The notes beneath the pieces are model-generated. The model was given only the letters and a program-made list of their open reading frames with translations, did not search any database and had not been told where the DNA came from. The position numbers and the translations under genes are program-made. Of a stretch of 64,000 nucleotides of DNA, positions 34,645-44,351 are shown in pieces. Each line of letters opens with the position of its first letter. Position 1 is the stretch's first letter. Source of the DNA: Ardenticatenaceae bacterium (GTDB lineage: Bacteria > Chloroflexota > Anaerolineae > Promineifilales > Promineifilaceae); the NCBI GenBank assembly GCA_020634245.1, contig JACKCC010000026.1, positions 1 to 64,000 of the forward strand, in the 5' to 3' direction.

Positions 34645-35357
34645 TACGACAAACCTCGCAGAACAGAAAGCGGGGGAATTTTTAGCAAAATGCCGGGCTG
34701 AATCGTTCGTGGATCATCAATATTATTGGCTACGGCGATCAGCCGCCACAACCCGGAATAACCATAATACCGGTTGGCTAACTCTTCCAATCGTTCCCCC
34801 TGGACATATTCGTGCGTCCCCCAACTGGCGGCGTCCGGTTCCAATGCTGTTGGGGACGGCATTTTGGTCAGGTTATACAGGCTCTGCTCGTTGATGGGCG
34901 GCACTGCTTCGCTGATACGCCACAATCCCAGCGTAATCCAGGAACGCTGCGGCACCCCCGTTTCGGTAAAACGTTCAAATCGTTCGGCCACCGAGTTGAT
35001 CGCTACCGGCATATCCCAGGTTTTGCCCCAGAAAAAACGCACTACCGGCAGCTGCTGCCGCTGAAACCGGTGTGTTTTGTACTCTGAGAGGTCCCAAAGC
35101 GGACCGGTCAGGTCACGGACATTTTGCGTATGGATGGAAGAGCCGGGTAAATCGACATCAAACAGAAGTTCCAGCGTAAATTCTGTGCTGCCGCGCCCGG
35201 TGTACAGCACGGGGTCGTCGGTCAGATCATTATTGATTAACTGACCGCTGTGGGAACGGGAAACACCTACGCTGCGCCTGATTTCCAGTTTTTCAGGATT
35301 GAGCATGCAGGCAATGCGGGTGTTGGAATCTTCAATTAAAAAAACTACTCGTTCCAT
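34644..35357 (-). CDS. CIS tube/LysM baseplate hub protein (Afp7-like)
   Basis: The 237-residue protein has an N-terminal CIS tube-family domain (VVFLIEDSNTRIACMLNPEK, GRGSTEFTLELLFDVDLPG). A C-terminal LysM-like segment (about residues 180-232: LEELANRYYGYSGLWRLIAV) ends in GILLKIPP. This is the standard build of the Afp7/gp53-type adapter between tube and spike. It is encoded between the proline-rich gene and the VgrG gene, matching the usual eCIS order. Confidence 0.88.
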   Translation of the reverse strand: MERVVFLIEDSNTRIACMLNPEKLEIRRSVGVSRSHSGQLINNDLTDDPVLYTGRGSTEFTLELLFDVDLPGSSIHTQNVRDLTGPLWDLSEYKTHRFQRQQLPVVRFFWGKTWDMPVAINSVAERFERFTETGVPQRSWITLGLWRISEAVPPINEQSLYNLTKMPSPTALEPDAASWGTHEYVQGERLEELANRYYGYSGLWRLIAVANNIDDPRTIQPGILLKIPPLSVLRGLS

Positions 35358-37084
35358 GATGTTCCTTGCTGTTCCCGGTCCAGGCGCTGCCGCCGGGCAG
35401 GCTGCTGCCGCCAGGTTGAAGGCGAATTAGGCGCTGGTGATGGCAGCGGCGGCAGCGATGGCCAGCGATTTTCCGGTGTGACCGACCACTGCGGCGGCTG
35501 GCGCGGTCCGGCTGGCGGCGGGGTTTGATAGTCTGGGTGTGTTTGTGGCGGCAACGGCCGTTTCGCTTCACCATCATCCGCCGGTTCCAGTCTGAGTGAT
35601 GGGGCGCTGAGTGGGTTGGGCGGCAACTGCCGTTCCGCTTCACCACTATCCCTTACTAACCTGGACTCTACCACCGGCGGCAGCGGAGGCTTTGTTTGTG
35701 GAAAGCCGGTTTCCGAATTCAATTGCGGCGCGACGGTAGTCTGGATAATTGGCGGTTGAATCTGATTCGTGGTGAGGGCAGCCCTGACGCGAATTGTCTT
35801 CCCACTTTGTCCGGTTTTTTGCGGCGGCAAAAATGGTTGGGGAATTGGTTCACCGGTAGATAAAGGCCAGAAATCGGGTGGGGGAACGGCCGTCTTCAAA
35901 CGACTCTCTACAGTCGATGACTCTAATTTATCCGCCGGATGTATTGGTTCGGGGGCAACGGTCGTGTCCGGGTGATTTTCTACAGGCTCGGCCAAGCGAT
36001 CTTCTACTACCGGCTGCCGTATAGCCCGGTCTGGCGGATGCACAATGGGCGTCTGCCAAGGCTTTTGCGCTGCGGGAGGTTTACGCAGCAGCAGCGGATT
36101 CAAGCGCAGGCGCGTTACCCGTTTGATAGTGTGCGGTGGTTGTGCAGAATCCGGGACATTCACAGGCGCGGGCTGTGGCAGTTCGGGCCGTTCCACTCCC
36201 GTTTCAGTCTCAACGGGCTTAAATTCCGGCCGTCTTGGGTGAGACAAACTTGACCAATCTGGATTGGGGTCACGACCAGCGATCATTCCCTCATCTGGCA
36301 GTTTTGGCGCTGAAGACAGGGTGGTATCCAGGGGAAGATGTTCCTTGATCATCAACGGCTCGCTAGCCGGATCAACCTTTCGTTGGATGGTTGAGGCGTC
36401 GGTTAATGGCCTCTGCGGGCTGGTATTTCTGATAGGTAAACTGGATCGGGTTGGCAAGATGGCAGGCGGTGGTAACGGCCGTTCCATCCCAATTTCGGCT
36501 CTTTCTTCAGGATGTGGTTCAGAGTGGGGCTGGTGGGCTATCTGTTGGGGCGTTGTTTTTTGCACTGTCGGCGTCGCAATCAACGGCATTTCATCATTGC
36601 CCTCAGCATTCCCAGCATCCTCAACCAGATACACGGGAGCGCCTTCAGATTGTTTGACTTCAGGCACGTCTGCAAACTGCTCCACAGAAAATTGAGGATC
36701 AACCTGTCTGCGAAAAGCAAGGATGTCGTCGTAAATCTGTGTGATCCAGTCGCTTAGTACGGCCGTGTCTATCTGCCTCGTTTCAAACTCGATTGGTGGA
36801 GACGCCGTTTCCGCGTCAGCGGTCGCCTCTTCCAGCGAGCGCCCTCCTTGTTCGGCAAAAAGGGCCAGCCAATGGGCGGGGGGGGATGAAGGTTGGAGCG
36901 GAACGGCCGTTTGGCCAGCCGGCACCACACCGCTTTCATCCTGCGAAACAGGCGACAGACCAACTTCCTCACCGGAGCGTGCTGCCTGCGTTTCGATTTG
37001 CGATTGAACAAATGTGGCCCACTCTTGCAACCACTGCCCCAAATCGGTCAGGACGTCAGCCAAAGGCGGTTGGTCCCCAATCAT
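35345..37084 (-). CDS. Proline-rich, largely disordered protein of the CIS operon (unknown)
   Basis: I do not recognise the 579-residue product. The first 150 residues may be helical (LTDLGQWLQEWATFVQSQIE), while the rest is rich in Pro, Gln, Thr and charged residues with no hydrophobic core and no membrane segment. It occupies the Afp6 place between tube and CIS-tube genes, and its stop overlaps the next gene by 13 bases. Since no tape-measure (Afp14) gene is visible in the locus, it might supply length control, assembly scaffolding or cargo binding. That is speculation. The long antisense frames over it come only from its skewed composition. Confidence 0.7.
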   Translation of the reverse strand: MIGDQPPLADVLTDLGQWLQEWATFVQSQIETQAARSGEEVGLSPVSQDESGVVPAGQTAVPLQPSSPPAHWLALFAEQGGRSLEEATADAETASPPIEFETRQIDTAVLSDWITQIYDDILAFRRQVDPQFSVEQFADVPEVKQSEGAPVYLVEDAGNAEGNDEMPLIATPTVQKTTPQQIAHQPHSEPHPEERAEIGMERPLPPPAILPTRSSLPIRNTSPQRPLTDASTIQRKVDPASEPLMIKEHLPLDTTLSSAPKLPDEGMIAGRDPNPDWSSLSHPRRPEFKPVETETGVERPELPQPAPVNVPDSAQPPHTIKRVTRLRLNPLLLRKPPAAQKPWQTPIVHPPDRAIRQPVVEDRLAEPVENHPDTTVAPEPIHPADKLESSTVESRLKTAVPPPDFWPLSTGEPIPQPFLPPQKTGQSGKTIRVRAALTTNQIQPPIIQTTVAPQLNSETGFPQTKPPLPPVVESRLVRDSGEAERQLPPNPLSAPSLRLEPADDGEAKRPLPPQTHPDYQTPPPAGPRQPPQWSVTPENRWPSLPPLPSPAPNSPSTWRQQPARRQRLDREQQGTSWNE

Positions 37085-37085
37085 T

Positions 37086-37511
37086 CTAGGCGCGTTCTAA
37101 ACTATCAAAAACCAGAGTCAAACTATCAATCGCAATAGCGCGATCCGTCGTGTTTAGTCCAGCGCCCTGCCATTCTGAAGGCCAGGCATCGTGCAAGTTC
37201 CAACGCATCACCTCGCTTGTGCCTTCGCTGTCCAGCAAAATGATGGATACATTTTTGCGCTCGACTTTGCCGTTTACGGCCGTTAACAACCAATCCCACA
37301 ACTCCCGCGAATTCGTCACCCCATACTTCAGCGTGACCGTAGCATAATCCACCGGGCCGGGAATTTTGCGGACGATCTGATTCGCCCCCGCCTCCCGGTA
37401 CGGGATAGATTCCACCTTTACACTGAGGCCGCTGCACTCTGTGAAATGACCTTCCGAGATGCCGTTAATATCCAGTTTGAAATTGTAAGAACGATATGGA
37501 TCCGTCGCCAT
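37086..37511 (-). CDS. Phage tail tube protein (Afp1/5-like, gp19 family)
   Basis: The 141-residue protein begins MATDPYRSYNFKLDINGISE and continues with GHFTECSGLSVKVESIPYRE, the classic opening of T4 gp19-like inner tube subunits in eCIS. The last part (DAWPSEWQGAGLNTTDRAIA) is equally typical. It polymerises into the rigid tube driven out by the sheath. Only one tube gene is present, whereas Afp-type loci often have several. Confidence 0.92.
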   Translation of the reverse strand: MATDPYRSYNFKLDINGISEGHFTECSGLSVKVESIPYREAGANQIVRKIPGPVDYATVTLKYGVTNSRELWDWLLTAVNGKVERKNVSIILLDSEGTSEVMRWNLHDAWPSEWQGAGLNTTDRAIAIDSLTLVFDSLERA

Positions 37512-37513
37512 GA

Positions 37514-38806
37514 TTAACCTCCGCTCACTTCCACGTCTGTGCCCGCCTGGTATTGGCTGATTCTGAAGATGACAAATTCGGCCGGTTTGACCGGAGCCAG
37601 TCCTATTTCAATGACCACCCGGCCTTCGTTGATACTTTCGATGGGATTGGTTTCTTCATCACACCGGACAAAAAATGCTTGCTCCGGCGTGGCCCCCATC
37701 AATGCGCCATCGCGCCAATAGCCCATCAAGAAAGCGGTCAAATCGCGTCGAATCGCCTGCCACAACGGCCGGTCATTTGGTTCAAAAACAATCCAGCGCG
37801 TCCCTTCGGCAATGGACTCTTCAATCATGTTAAAGAGCCGCCGCACATTCAGGTAGCGGAAGGCCGGTTCATTAGTTAACGTGCGCGCGCCCCAAACCAA
37901 AATGCCATCGCGCGTAAAGTTGCGGATGCAATTGACGCCGTTGGCATTCATACCGCCTTGTTCTTCATGGGTAATTTGGCGTTCCAGGCCAATAGCCCCG
38001 CGCACAATTTCATTCGCCGGGGCTTTGTGGACGCCGCGAGTGGCATCGGTGCGCGCCCAAATCCCGGCCACATGCCCCGATGGTGGTACGTTGATGGTTC
38101 CATCGGCGTCAGGGTTGGTAACTGTCAGCCAGGGCGTGTACAAGGTAATCTGCCCGGTTGCCGATGGGTCAGGCATATCCCAGATGGCCCCGTTTACTTT
38201 ATTCTGGCCGCTTAAATGGATAATATCGTTGTCGCCTAAAATTTTGGGGCCATCTAAAATTCCCACGCGGTCTTTCAGGCTGTCGCAATGATCCCGAATA
38301 GCCGTGTAGGCCGGTTTGCTGGTGAAACCGGGCGCAGCTACGATGGCAATTTCGTCAATCTTGGCCAGTTCTTGCAACCCCTTGTCAATCGTTGTGCTGT
38401 CCTGGATGTTGACCACATAACAGCGGCTGCCGCCGTTGAGGAAAAATCCATATACGGCATGGGATAGATCGGTGCTGGCGTGTTCTTTGGTAACGGCGGA
38501 TCGGGCGGTTTTTACTGCGGCCTCAGCGGCGTTGATTTCTGTTTTGTTTGCCTTGTTTAGGCGTTTAGCGGCCAGTTCTGTCTGTGCTTTCTCCAGTGCA
38601 TCCAGTTCGGCTGCGGTAGGACCGGCAAATTTGCGTTTGAATTCAGTCCAGTTGTTGACGGGAACGGCCGTGTTCGGATTCAACTCTTTTCGCGGCGCTT
38701 TGCCAATAAACCCAGCCGTCCGGGTACCGACAGCCTGAATGGGCCGGGCGCCGCTGGGGACTTCCTCAACGTAAACACCCGGCGTACGATAATTGATGCT
38801 TGCCAT
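37514..38806 (-). CDS. Contractile tail sheath protein (Afp2-4-like)
   Basis: The 430-residue protein starts MASINYRTPGVYVEEVPSGA, which is the hallmark sheath start. It has the C-terminal core with GARTLTNEPAFRYLNVRRLF and IEESIAEGTRWIVFEPNDRP, and the domain swap tail ending EFVIFRISQYQAG. It forms the contractile outer cylinder. An alanine/lysine-rich coiled insertion around residues 65-110 (ALEKAQTELAAKRLNKANKT) is unusual and may be a surface decoration. Only one sheath gene is present. It lies three bases upstream of the tube gene. Confidence 0.94.
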   Translation of the reverse strand: MASINYRTPGVYVEEVPSGARPIQAVGTRTAGFIGKAPRKELNPNTAVPVNNWTEFKRKFAGPTAAELDALEKAQTELAAKRLNKANKTEINAAEAAVKTARSAVTKEHASTDLSHAVYGFFLNGGSRCYVVNIQDSTTIDKGLQELAKIDEIAIVAAPGFTSKPAYTAIRDHCDSLKDRVGILDGPKILGDNDIIHLSGQNKVNGAIWDMPDPSATGQITLYTPWLTVTNPDADGTINVPPSGHVAGIWARTDATRGVHKAPANEIVRGAIGLERQITHEEQGGMNANGVNCIRNFTRDGILVWGARTLTNEPAFRYLNVRRLFNMIEESIAEGTRWIVFEPNDRPLWQAIRRDLTAFLMGYWRDGALMGATPEQAFFVRCDEETNPIESINEGRVVIEIGLAPVKPAEFVIFRISQYQAGTDVEVSGG

Positions 38807-38816
38807 AAAAAACCTC

Positions 38817-39758
38817 CTATGGTGAATTTAAGGCGATACGTACTTCAACTGGCTTTTCTTTGGAGCCAGTATTGGAAACAGAAACAGTCACTCGCTGCTG
38901 GCCTGAAGCCATGTCGATGATGAATTCCAGGTTGTATGTCTGGTCAGGGGCAACGCCAATGAAATGAAAACGCCCACGATCATCACTGAACGTGGTGCGG
39001 TGAAGAGCGGGCAAATCTATACGCGCATTGGAAATGGGCTGGGGCGGCACAGCATCAGTCAGCACCAATCCGTCAAAATCGTGGAACAGATCGAAGCGCA
39101 GGCGTACTGGCTGATCGGAGGAGCCGGTCTCGGCTACGTGGACAGTCAACTCCCGGTTCCGAACCAGGATGCGGAGTGTTTTTACCCGGGGCGCAGCGGG
39201 AACGCCATTGAGCTGAAATCGGCCTTTTGAATCGGTGTAGGCATAGCGGTAGAGGTTGGGGATTTCGATACGGCCGTTAGCCAGCGGCACATCATTCGGT
39301 CCCAACAACACCCCATACATGTCCAGCATCGGCACACCCTGCATCGCTGCCCCCTCCGTCACCAAAGGAACATTGGAAAGCGGCCGTTCCCTTTCCAGAG
39401 GAACGCGAAGAATAAAAGAAGGGCGCGGCGCAATTTTGAAAGCAGACCATGTATTCTGGGGAATAGGTTCCAACTCCACCTCATAATTTGGATTGTCGAG
39501 CGCCGCCATCAAGAGCGTGCCTAATAAACGATGAGCATCTTTGGGTTCGTCAGCCGAGCTAGTCACCAAATACCGCAGTGATGGCTGCAGCGGGGGGCGG
39601 CTGGTATTGCGCCGCAGCGGGTCATCCACCAATTCCAGCAAGTAGAGATTAACTGCCAGCGTACCATTTGCTTCAGTCGGGGCAGATAATGACGGTTTCA
39701 GACCGCCCAAAACCGTTTCGACCCAATTTGACAGGCTGTCATCAACCTGATCGATCAC
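38817..39758 (-). CDS. Pvc16/Afp16-like terminator protein with two Cna-B-like repeats
   Basis: The 313-residue protein starts at GTG (39758), preceded by TTGGAG. Residues 1-150 match the Pvc16 N-terminal (DUF4255) family (LYLLELVDDPLRRNTSRPPL, DEPKDAHRLLGTLLMAALDN), which caps the tube and sheath end. Residues 150-313 hold two similar carboxypeptidase-regulatory/Cna-B-like beta sandwiches (YAYTDSKGRFQLNGVPAAPR and HRTTFSDDRGRFHFIGVAPD), an addition seen in some such proteins. It is the first gene of the minus-strand CIS operon. Confidence 0.85.
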   Translation of the reverse strand: MIDQVDDSLSNWVETVLGGLKPSLSAPTEANGTLAVNLYLLELVDDPLRRNTSRPPLQPSLRYLVTSSADEPKDAHRLLGTLLMAALDNPNYEVELEPIPQNTWSAFKIAPRPSFILRVPLERERPLSNVPLVTEGAAMQGVPMLDMYGVLLGPNDVPLANGRIEIPNLYRYAYTDSKGRFQLNGVPAAPRVKTLRILVRNRELTVHVAETGSSDQPVRLRFDLFHDFDGLVLTDAVPPQPISNARIDLPALHRTTFSDDRGRFHFIGVAPDQTYNLEFIIDMASGQQRVTVSVSNTGSKEKPVEVRIALNSP

Positions 39759-40203
39759 AAGTAGATCTCCAAGTATGAATTATGTAGGCTCCTGGTGGTG
39801 ATGTAGAACCCTGCGCCGTCAGTCAAACCGCAAATAGTGTTTTGAGAGGGAAGATGCAGCTCTTCTACGGTTTACTCAGGAAAAACAGGTGAACCGATGC
39901 TGCTTATCTATTACTTCCCCGTTTTCGCCTGCTTCCAAATGGGTTCAATAAAAAAGATGAAATTGAAACTAAAATACCTCAATCGAGGATTTAGATTATA
40001 TGAGTTGGTATGTCTTCAGGAAGGATTTTATAGTTTTTTATCTAAATAATAAGAATTACCTGAGCATCATAACATATTTGCACCGGTTTGACTAGTAATT
40101 TGCTAAATTAGTCAGAATTAGTTAGAAATGGTTTTGCTCCCCAATATTTGGCACTCACATGATAGATTTTTGGCTCTTGCCAAAACTTTCAAGGAGGATT
40201 CGT
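39759..40203. other. AT-rich divergent intergenic region of the CIS locus
   Basis: This 445-base stretch separates the divergent CIS operon and the DUF4157 gene. It is clearly more AT-rich than its surroundings. A TATAAT reads on the minus strand at 40000-39995, but no good -35 box is in register, so I call no promoter. The AAGGAGGATTCGT ribosome site at its end fixes the DUF4157 start at 40204. Confidence 0.4.
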
Positions 40204-41607
40204 ATGTTGACTTTTCAACACGATGAAGAAAAAAACGCAGTGTCAGCAGCTCAAGCAGTTCAGGTTGAGTTAACGACCCAATCGGAATCTGTAATCAGTG
40301 ATTCTTCTCTCATGCAAAAAGTATCAGCGTTACACGGCCGTTACGGAAACCGTGCTGTCCAGCGCATGCTAAACGGCCGTCACACTCAGAAATCCCCCTT
40401 GCCGCCAAAACTCAAAACCGGCATCGAAACCCTCTCTAACCTGCCCATGGACGATGTTACCGTCCATTACAACTCAGACAAACCAGCCCAGATAGGAGCC
40501 TTAGCATTTGCCCAGGGCACGAATATTCACCTGGCGCCGGGCCAGGAAAAACACCTGCCACACGAGGCCTGGCACATAGTACAGCAGATGCAAGGGCGCG
40601 TAAGACCGACATTGTTGACCAAAGGACTGTCAATTAATGATAATCCCGTTTTAGAACAAGAAGCCGATCTAATGGGGATAAAAGCGGCCACTAAACAGAA
40701 TCTTGACCCCATTTCTCCCTCCATTACAGGCATTAATACTGCCACGTCTGCGGAAACTGCTCAATTAAAAGCCGAGGTCAAAATAACAGAAAAAGGCCTC
40801 GAATTAGGCCGGGAGCATGACCTGAAAAGGTACCTTGAGCTGTCATATGCAACAGCCGAGAAAGGTGCTACAGAGAAGGAGATGAAAAAGCAGAATACCT
40901 ACCGCCACATGGACTCGCAGGCAACCCGCCGGGAAGCGATGGTAGGTATGATGCGCTATTATCTTGAAGACAATCCGGTCGTAGAAAGCGCTCAGCAGCT
41001 TTGCACTGAATTGCAGCCACAAATTGATGAGTGGGAAGAGGTTATAGAAAGTGCTGGTGGCCAATTCTTGGGTAATGCTGACCGCAATACAGCAATATCC
41101 AACGAATATGACAGCCTGGTCCTGGAACTGATGATTCTGAACAGACCAGTCACCGACGAAGCCATCTCACACGATTTAATGATGAACATCAGAAACACCG
41201 CTTTCAAAGTTTTGGGTGACAGTGAGGAAAATATCCGCTTAGCACTTAAACATGCCTACTCTGAAGAAAGTACAGAAGAAAAAGATTTCTTGGAATTGCT
41301 GCCGCTGTTCACGCTCGCCATTGACGAAAGTATTAAGTTAACAGGTCAAAAACTGGCCAACAGCAACAAAGCCAAGGTTCACGATGTAGAAAAAATGTGT
41401 CGCGTTGCAGCAGATCGTTTGAAGAATTTGTTGAGAAACAATTGGCTCTTGGCCATGGGGGTGTTTTATGACACGGTCAAGGGCGTGAAGAAGGCTGTAT
41501 ACGATGTGGCGCTCGATTGGCAACCGACGGAGGAAGATGATTACGATGAAGGCGACTACGATCAGGAAGACGATGCTATGTGGAGCGGCGAAGACTCCGA
41601 CCTATAG
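40204..41607 (+). CDS. DUF4157 (eCIS core) protein, putative metallopeptidase-like cargo
   Basis: The 467-residue protein starts at the ATG with AAGGAGGATTCGT before it. The DUF4157 domain covers about residues 65-160. It includes MDDVTVHYNSDKPAQIGALA, FAQGTNIHLAPGQ and HEAWHIVQQMQG, with an HExxH motif at 120-124 and a later Glu in EQEAD near 154. This domain is a hallmark of eCIS loci and is often fused to toxins or effectors. The C-terminal 300 residues are charged helices without a known domain, ending in a strongly acidic tail (EDDYDEGDYDQEDD). A delivered effector or assembly factor are both possible. Confidence 0.78.
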   Translation: MLTFQHDEEKNAVSAAQAVQVELTTQSESVISDSSLMQKVSALHGRYGNRAVQRMLNGRHTQKSPLPPKLKTGIETLSNLPMDDVTVHYNSDKPAQIGALAFAQGTNIHLAPGQEKHLPHEAWHIVQQMQGRVRPTLLTKGLSINDNPVLEQEADLMGIKAATKQNLDPISPSITGINTATSAETAQLKAEVKITEKGLELGREHDLKRYLELSYATAEKGATEKEMKKQNTYRHMDSQATRREAMVGMMRYYLEDNPVVESAQQLCTELQPQIDEWEEVIESAGGQFLGNADRNTAISNEYDSLVLELMILNRPVTDEAISHDLMMNIRNTAFKVLGDSEENIRLALKHAYSEESTEEKDFLELLPLFTLAIDESIKLTGQKLANSNKAKVHDVEKMCRVAADRLKNLLRNNWLLAMGVFYDTVKGVKKAVYDVALDWQPTEEDDYDEGDYDQEDDAMWSGEDSDL

Positions 41608-41657
41608 CTAACAGAGGTCACGTACTCTCTCTTAACAGATTTCAAAAGCTTCCTGGG

Positions 41658-43850
41658 TCAGGGAGCAAGTTTAACCGTATCAAGCAGTTTGCCAATTTTC
41701 TTATATTCGCTTTCGGCCGCTTCGGCCAGGTGATGTTTGCAGATGACGCTGTTGTCGGCTGCCGCCAGAAATGCTGCCGCCAGGGCAATGTTGCGAATAT
41801 GCCCACCGCTAATTTCCAACTTATCGGCAAGTAAATCCAAATCAACCTGTTCATCCAGGGGAGCGGCGGCCGGCCAGATTTGCTGCCAGATGCGCCTGCG
41901 ATCGTCTACAGAGGGGAACGGGAATTCGATGATAAAATGCAGGCGGCGCAAAAAAGCCCGATCTATATTTTGGCGCAGGTTTGTGGCCAAAATTACCACC
42001 CCTTCGTATTCATCCATCCGCTGTAAAAGGTAGCTGATTTCCAGGTTAGCGTACCGGTCGTGGGCGTCTTTCACTTCGGTACGCTTGCCGAACAACGCAT
42101 CCGCTTCGTCGAAAAACAGAATGGCATTGCTAGTTTCAGCTTCGCTGAAGATGTGGGCCAGGTTCTTCTCTGTCTCTCCGATGTATTTGCTAACAACTGT
42201 CGCCAGGTCGATTTTGTACAAGTCGAGGCCGAGTTCGGTGGCCATGATGTCGGCGGCCATCGTTTTGCCTGTTCCCGGCGGGCCGGAGAAGAGGGCGTTC
42301 AGCCCCTTGCCCAACGCCAGTTTTTGTTCAAAACCCCAGGTCTCTAACACCTGGGCGCGGTATTTGAACTGATCACACATGCGCCGTAATTGGTTAAGCT
42401 GTTCGGCCGGTAAGACGATATCTTCCCAGTGGTAGTGGGGGGTGATTTTTTGGGCCAGGGCAGCCAACTGTTGATTGGAGTGTAACCGACTGGCAGCTAC
42501 AAGGTCGGCTGTTTTCAATTCGATTTTGGCCGGATCGCGCCAGCGGGCTAAGGCGAAGGCGGTGAGAATGGCGTCGCGGATTTGCCCATCGCCCAGACGA
42601 AATTGAGCAACCAACTGCGCTAAATCAATCTGTTCGGTTTCGCCGTTCAGGTGGCTGGCCCACAATGTGGCTCTTTCGCTGGCGGCAGGCAGCGTGAACG
42701 GAATTACGGCGCTGGGTACTGTACCCAGCCGCGCGCCAGGATGCCATGCGTCAGCACCAGCCAGGATGGTTAAATCGGGGCGGTTTACTAGCATCTCGAT
42801 GAGGGCGGCCTGCTGCCGTGATTTTTCGGGCAACATCAGGCCATCAAAATCGGACCAGTAAAGGATGGCGTTTTGCAGCCGCGCTTCCCGGTCGGCCAGG
42901 CGGGCCAGGTTGGTGAAGGCTTCCGGTTCTGTTTGTTGCAGGTAACGGCCGTTCACCACCACCAACTGCCGCCCCAATTCCCGACCCAAAGCCAGAGCCA
43001 TCTGCTGACGGCCAGTATGCGCCGCACCCTGGAAGTAGAAAACCTGCTGCGGCGTTTGCCGGGCCAAAATGAGGAGCTTTTCTTCGGTGTCGTTTTTGAG
43101 GGGAACGACGGGATGGAAAACGGCCCCTTCGGTTTGCAGCGGGAGGTTGCCGCTCAGTGCACGCGTGTCCACCACAGCCACGTAATCGGCCAAAGCCTCA
43201 TCCAGACTGTCATCTTCCAGCAAAAAACGGCGAATTCGCTCGTTCAGTTGAAATGACTGCGCCAATAATGGGGCAGTTGCATATGAAGGCGTCGGCACAA
43301 GGCGCAAAATCTGATAGTGAATCAAAGGGGCATCGCGCTGAAACCGCTGGAGAGCCACCGCTTTTGCTTCGATGTCCGGGCAAATCAAATTGAGTGCCAG
43401 GTCCACAGTGGGCAGTTTCAGGTTCAAATCATCCTGTAAATAGGCATAAAGGCGTAAATACCTCAGATCCAATTCCGGGGCCAGGCATAGTAAGAGAATG
43501 TCCACATCTACCGGGAGCAAATTGAATTGTTCGCTTAACAAATCCAGACGCAGCGGTCGGCCGGCCGCTTTATTTTCCATTTTGCGGGCGTCTATTTGTG
43601 TATGAATTTTAGCAATCGCGGTTTGAACAGTCTGGTACACGTTGTCTGACAGCGGCACATCGGCCCATAACGGCCGTCCCACGACTTGTGCCAACAGTGC
43701 ATCCACCTCCCCTTCCGAGATGTAATAGGGTGACAGACCATTGTCACCGGCATGAAGCTGACGCGCCCGCCAGACTTGAATGCGGACAAGTAAATCCAGC
43801 CGTTCCAGTTCGGCTAAGAGATGATCCAGGGAATGCGTAAAAAGGGCCAT
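41658..43850 (-). CDS. AAA+ ATPase of the contractile injection system (Afp15-like)
   Basis: The 730-residue protein has an inactive-looking first ATPase-like part (about 200-450) and a C-terminal AAA+ domain. Walker A is GPPGTGKT at residues 523-530, Walker B is ILFFDEADALFGKR ending near 588, and the arginine-finger region is NIDRAFLRRLHF. Double-domain AAA+ proteins of this type accompany eCIS and are thought to work in particle assembly. It is convergent with the DUF4157 gene, with about 50 bases between them. Confidence 0.88.
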   Translation of the reverse strand: MALFTHSLDHLLAELERLDLLVRIQVWRARQLHAGDNGLSPYYISEGEVDALLAQVVGRPLWADVPLSDNVYQTVQTAIAKIHTQIDARKMENKAAGRPLRLDLLSEQFNLLPVDVDILLLCLAPELDLRYLRLYAYLQDDLNLKLPTVDLALNLICPDIEAKAVALQRFQRDAPLIHYQILRLVPTPSYATAPLLAQSFQLNERIRRFLLEDDSLDEALADYVAVVDTRALSGNLPLQTEGAVFHPVVPLKNDTEEKLLILARQTPQQVFYFQGAAHTGRQQMALALGRELGRQLVVVNGRYLQQTEPEAFTNLARLADREARLQNAILYWSDFDGLMLPEKSRQQAALIEMLVNRPDLTILAGADAWHPGARLGTVPSAVIPFTLPAASERATLWASHLNGETEQIDLAQLVAQFRLGDGQIRDAILTAFALARWRDPAKIELKTADLVAASRLHSNQQLAALAQKITPHYHWEDIVLPAEQLNQLRRMCDQFKYRAQVLETWGFEQKLALGKGLNALFSGPPGTGKTMAADIMATELGLDLYKIDLATVVSKYIGETEKNLAHIFSEAETSNAILFFDEADALFGKRTEVKDAHDRYANLEISYLLQRMDEYEGVVILATNLRQNIDRAFLRRLHFIIEFPFPSVDDRRRIWQQIWPAAAPLDEQVDLDLLADKLEISGGHIRNIALAAAFLAAADNSVICKHHLAEAAESEYKKIGKLLDTVKLAP

Positions 43851-44019
43851 ATTGTGAAGTGATGAAAGAGACAGGGTCTTTCGGTGGAGTTAATAGGTTC
43901 AAAAGTTATGAACCCCAAAATAAATGGATAATTTAGCGGCGGTGTTGCAACGATAGCAGGATTATAAAAAAGGATAGAAACGTCGGCAAGATATAAATTT
44001 GATTTATTTGATTTTTATC

Positions 44020-44049
44020 TTGTATTTTTGAGAATATGTATGCTATACT
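44020..44049 (+). promoter_or_regulatory. Promoter for the membrane-protein module
   Basis: TTGTAT (44020-44025) is followed after 18 bases by TATACT (44044-44049), with TG one base upstream making an extended -10. It drives toward the membrane genes that start at 44352. The rest of 43851-44351 is AT-rich without a gene. Confidence 0.4.
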
Positions 44050-44351
44050 CTCGTAAATACACCTATATTTAGGCAAAGTTGTTCAAAACTCCTTACCTAC
44101 AAACGACGACGCTTTCATTCCAATTAGCTAATTTAGTTACCCCACAAAGCGTTTTAATCATCTGTGTAAATTATTTGAGAGGCGGTTATCCAACAGTCTT
44201 TCACCATCAAATAATTCTGCTGATAATGAAGCCTGACGGCCTGTTTTGACGAGGGTTGGTGCAGGGCATTGTTGTTGTTAATTGGCCGGTTCTCCCTGGC
44301 AGGCCACTTAACCTTGGTGTTTCCGCCACCCATCTTCCAGGAATCTACCTT

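Noticed and set aside
36000..37000. Several long antisense frames across the proline-rich CIS gene
   Set aside because: They arise from skewed composition and have no start signals or recognisable sequence.
39759..40203. Possible promoter for the CIS operon
   Set aside because: A TATAAT is present on the minus strand but no -35 box lies at a workable distance, so I did not call it.
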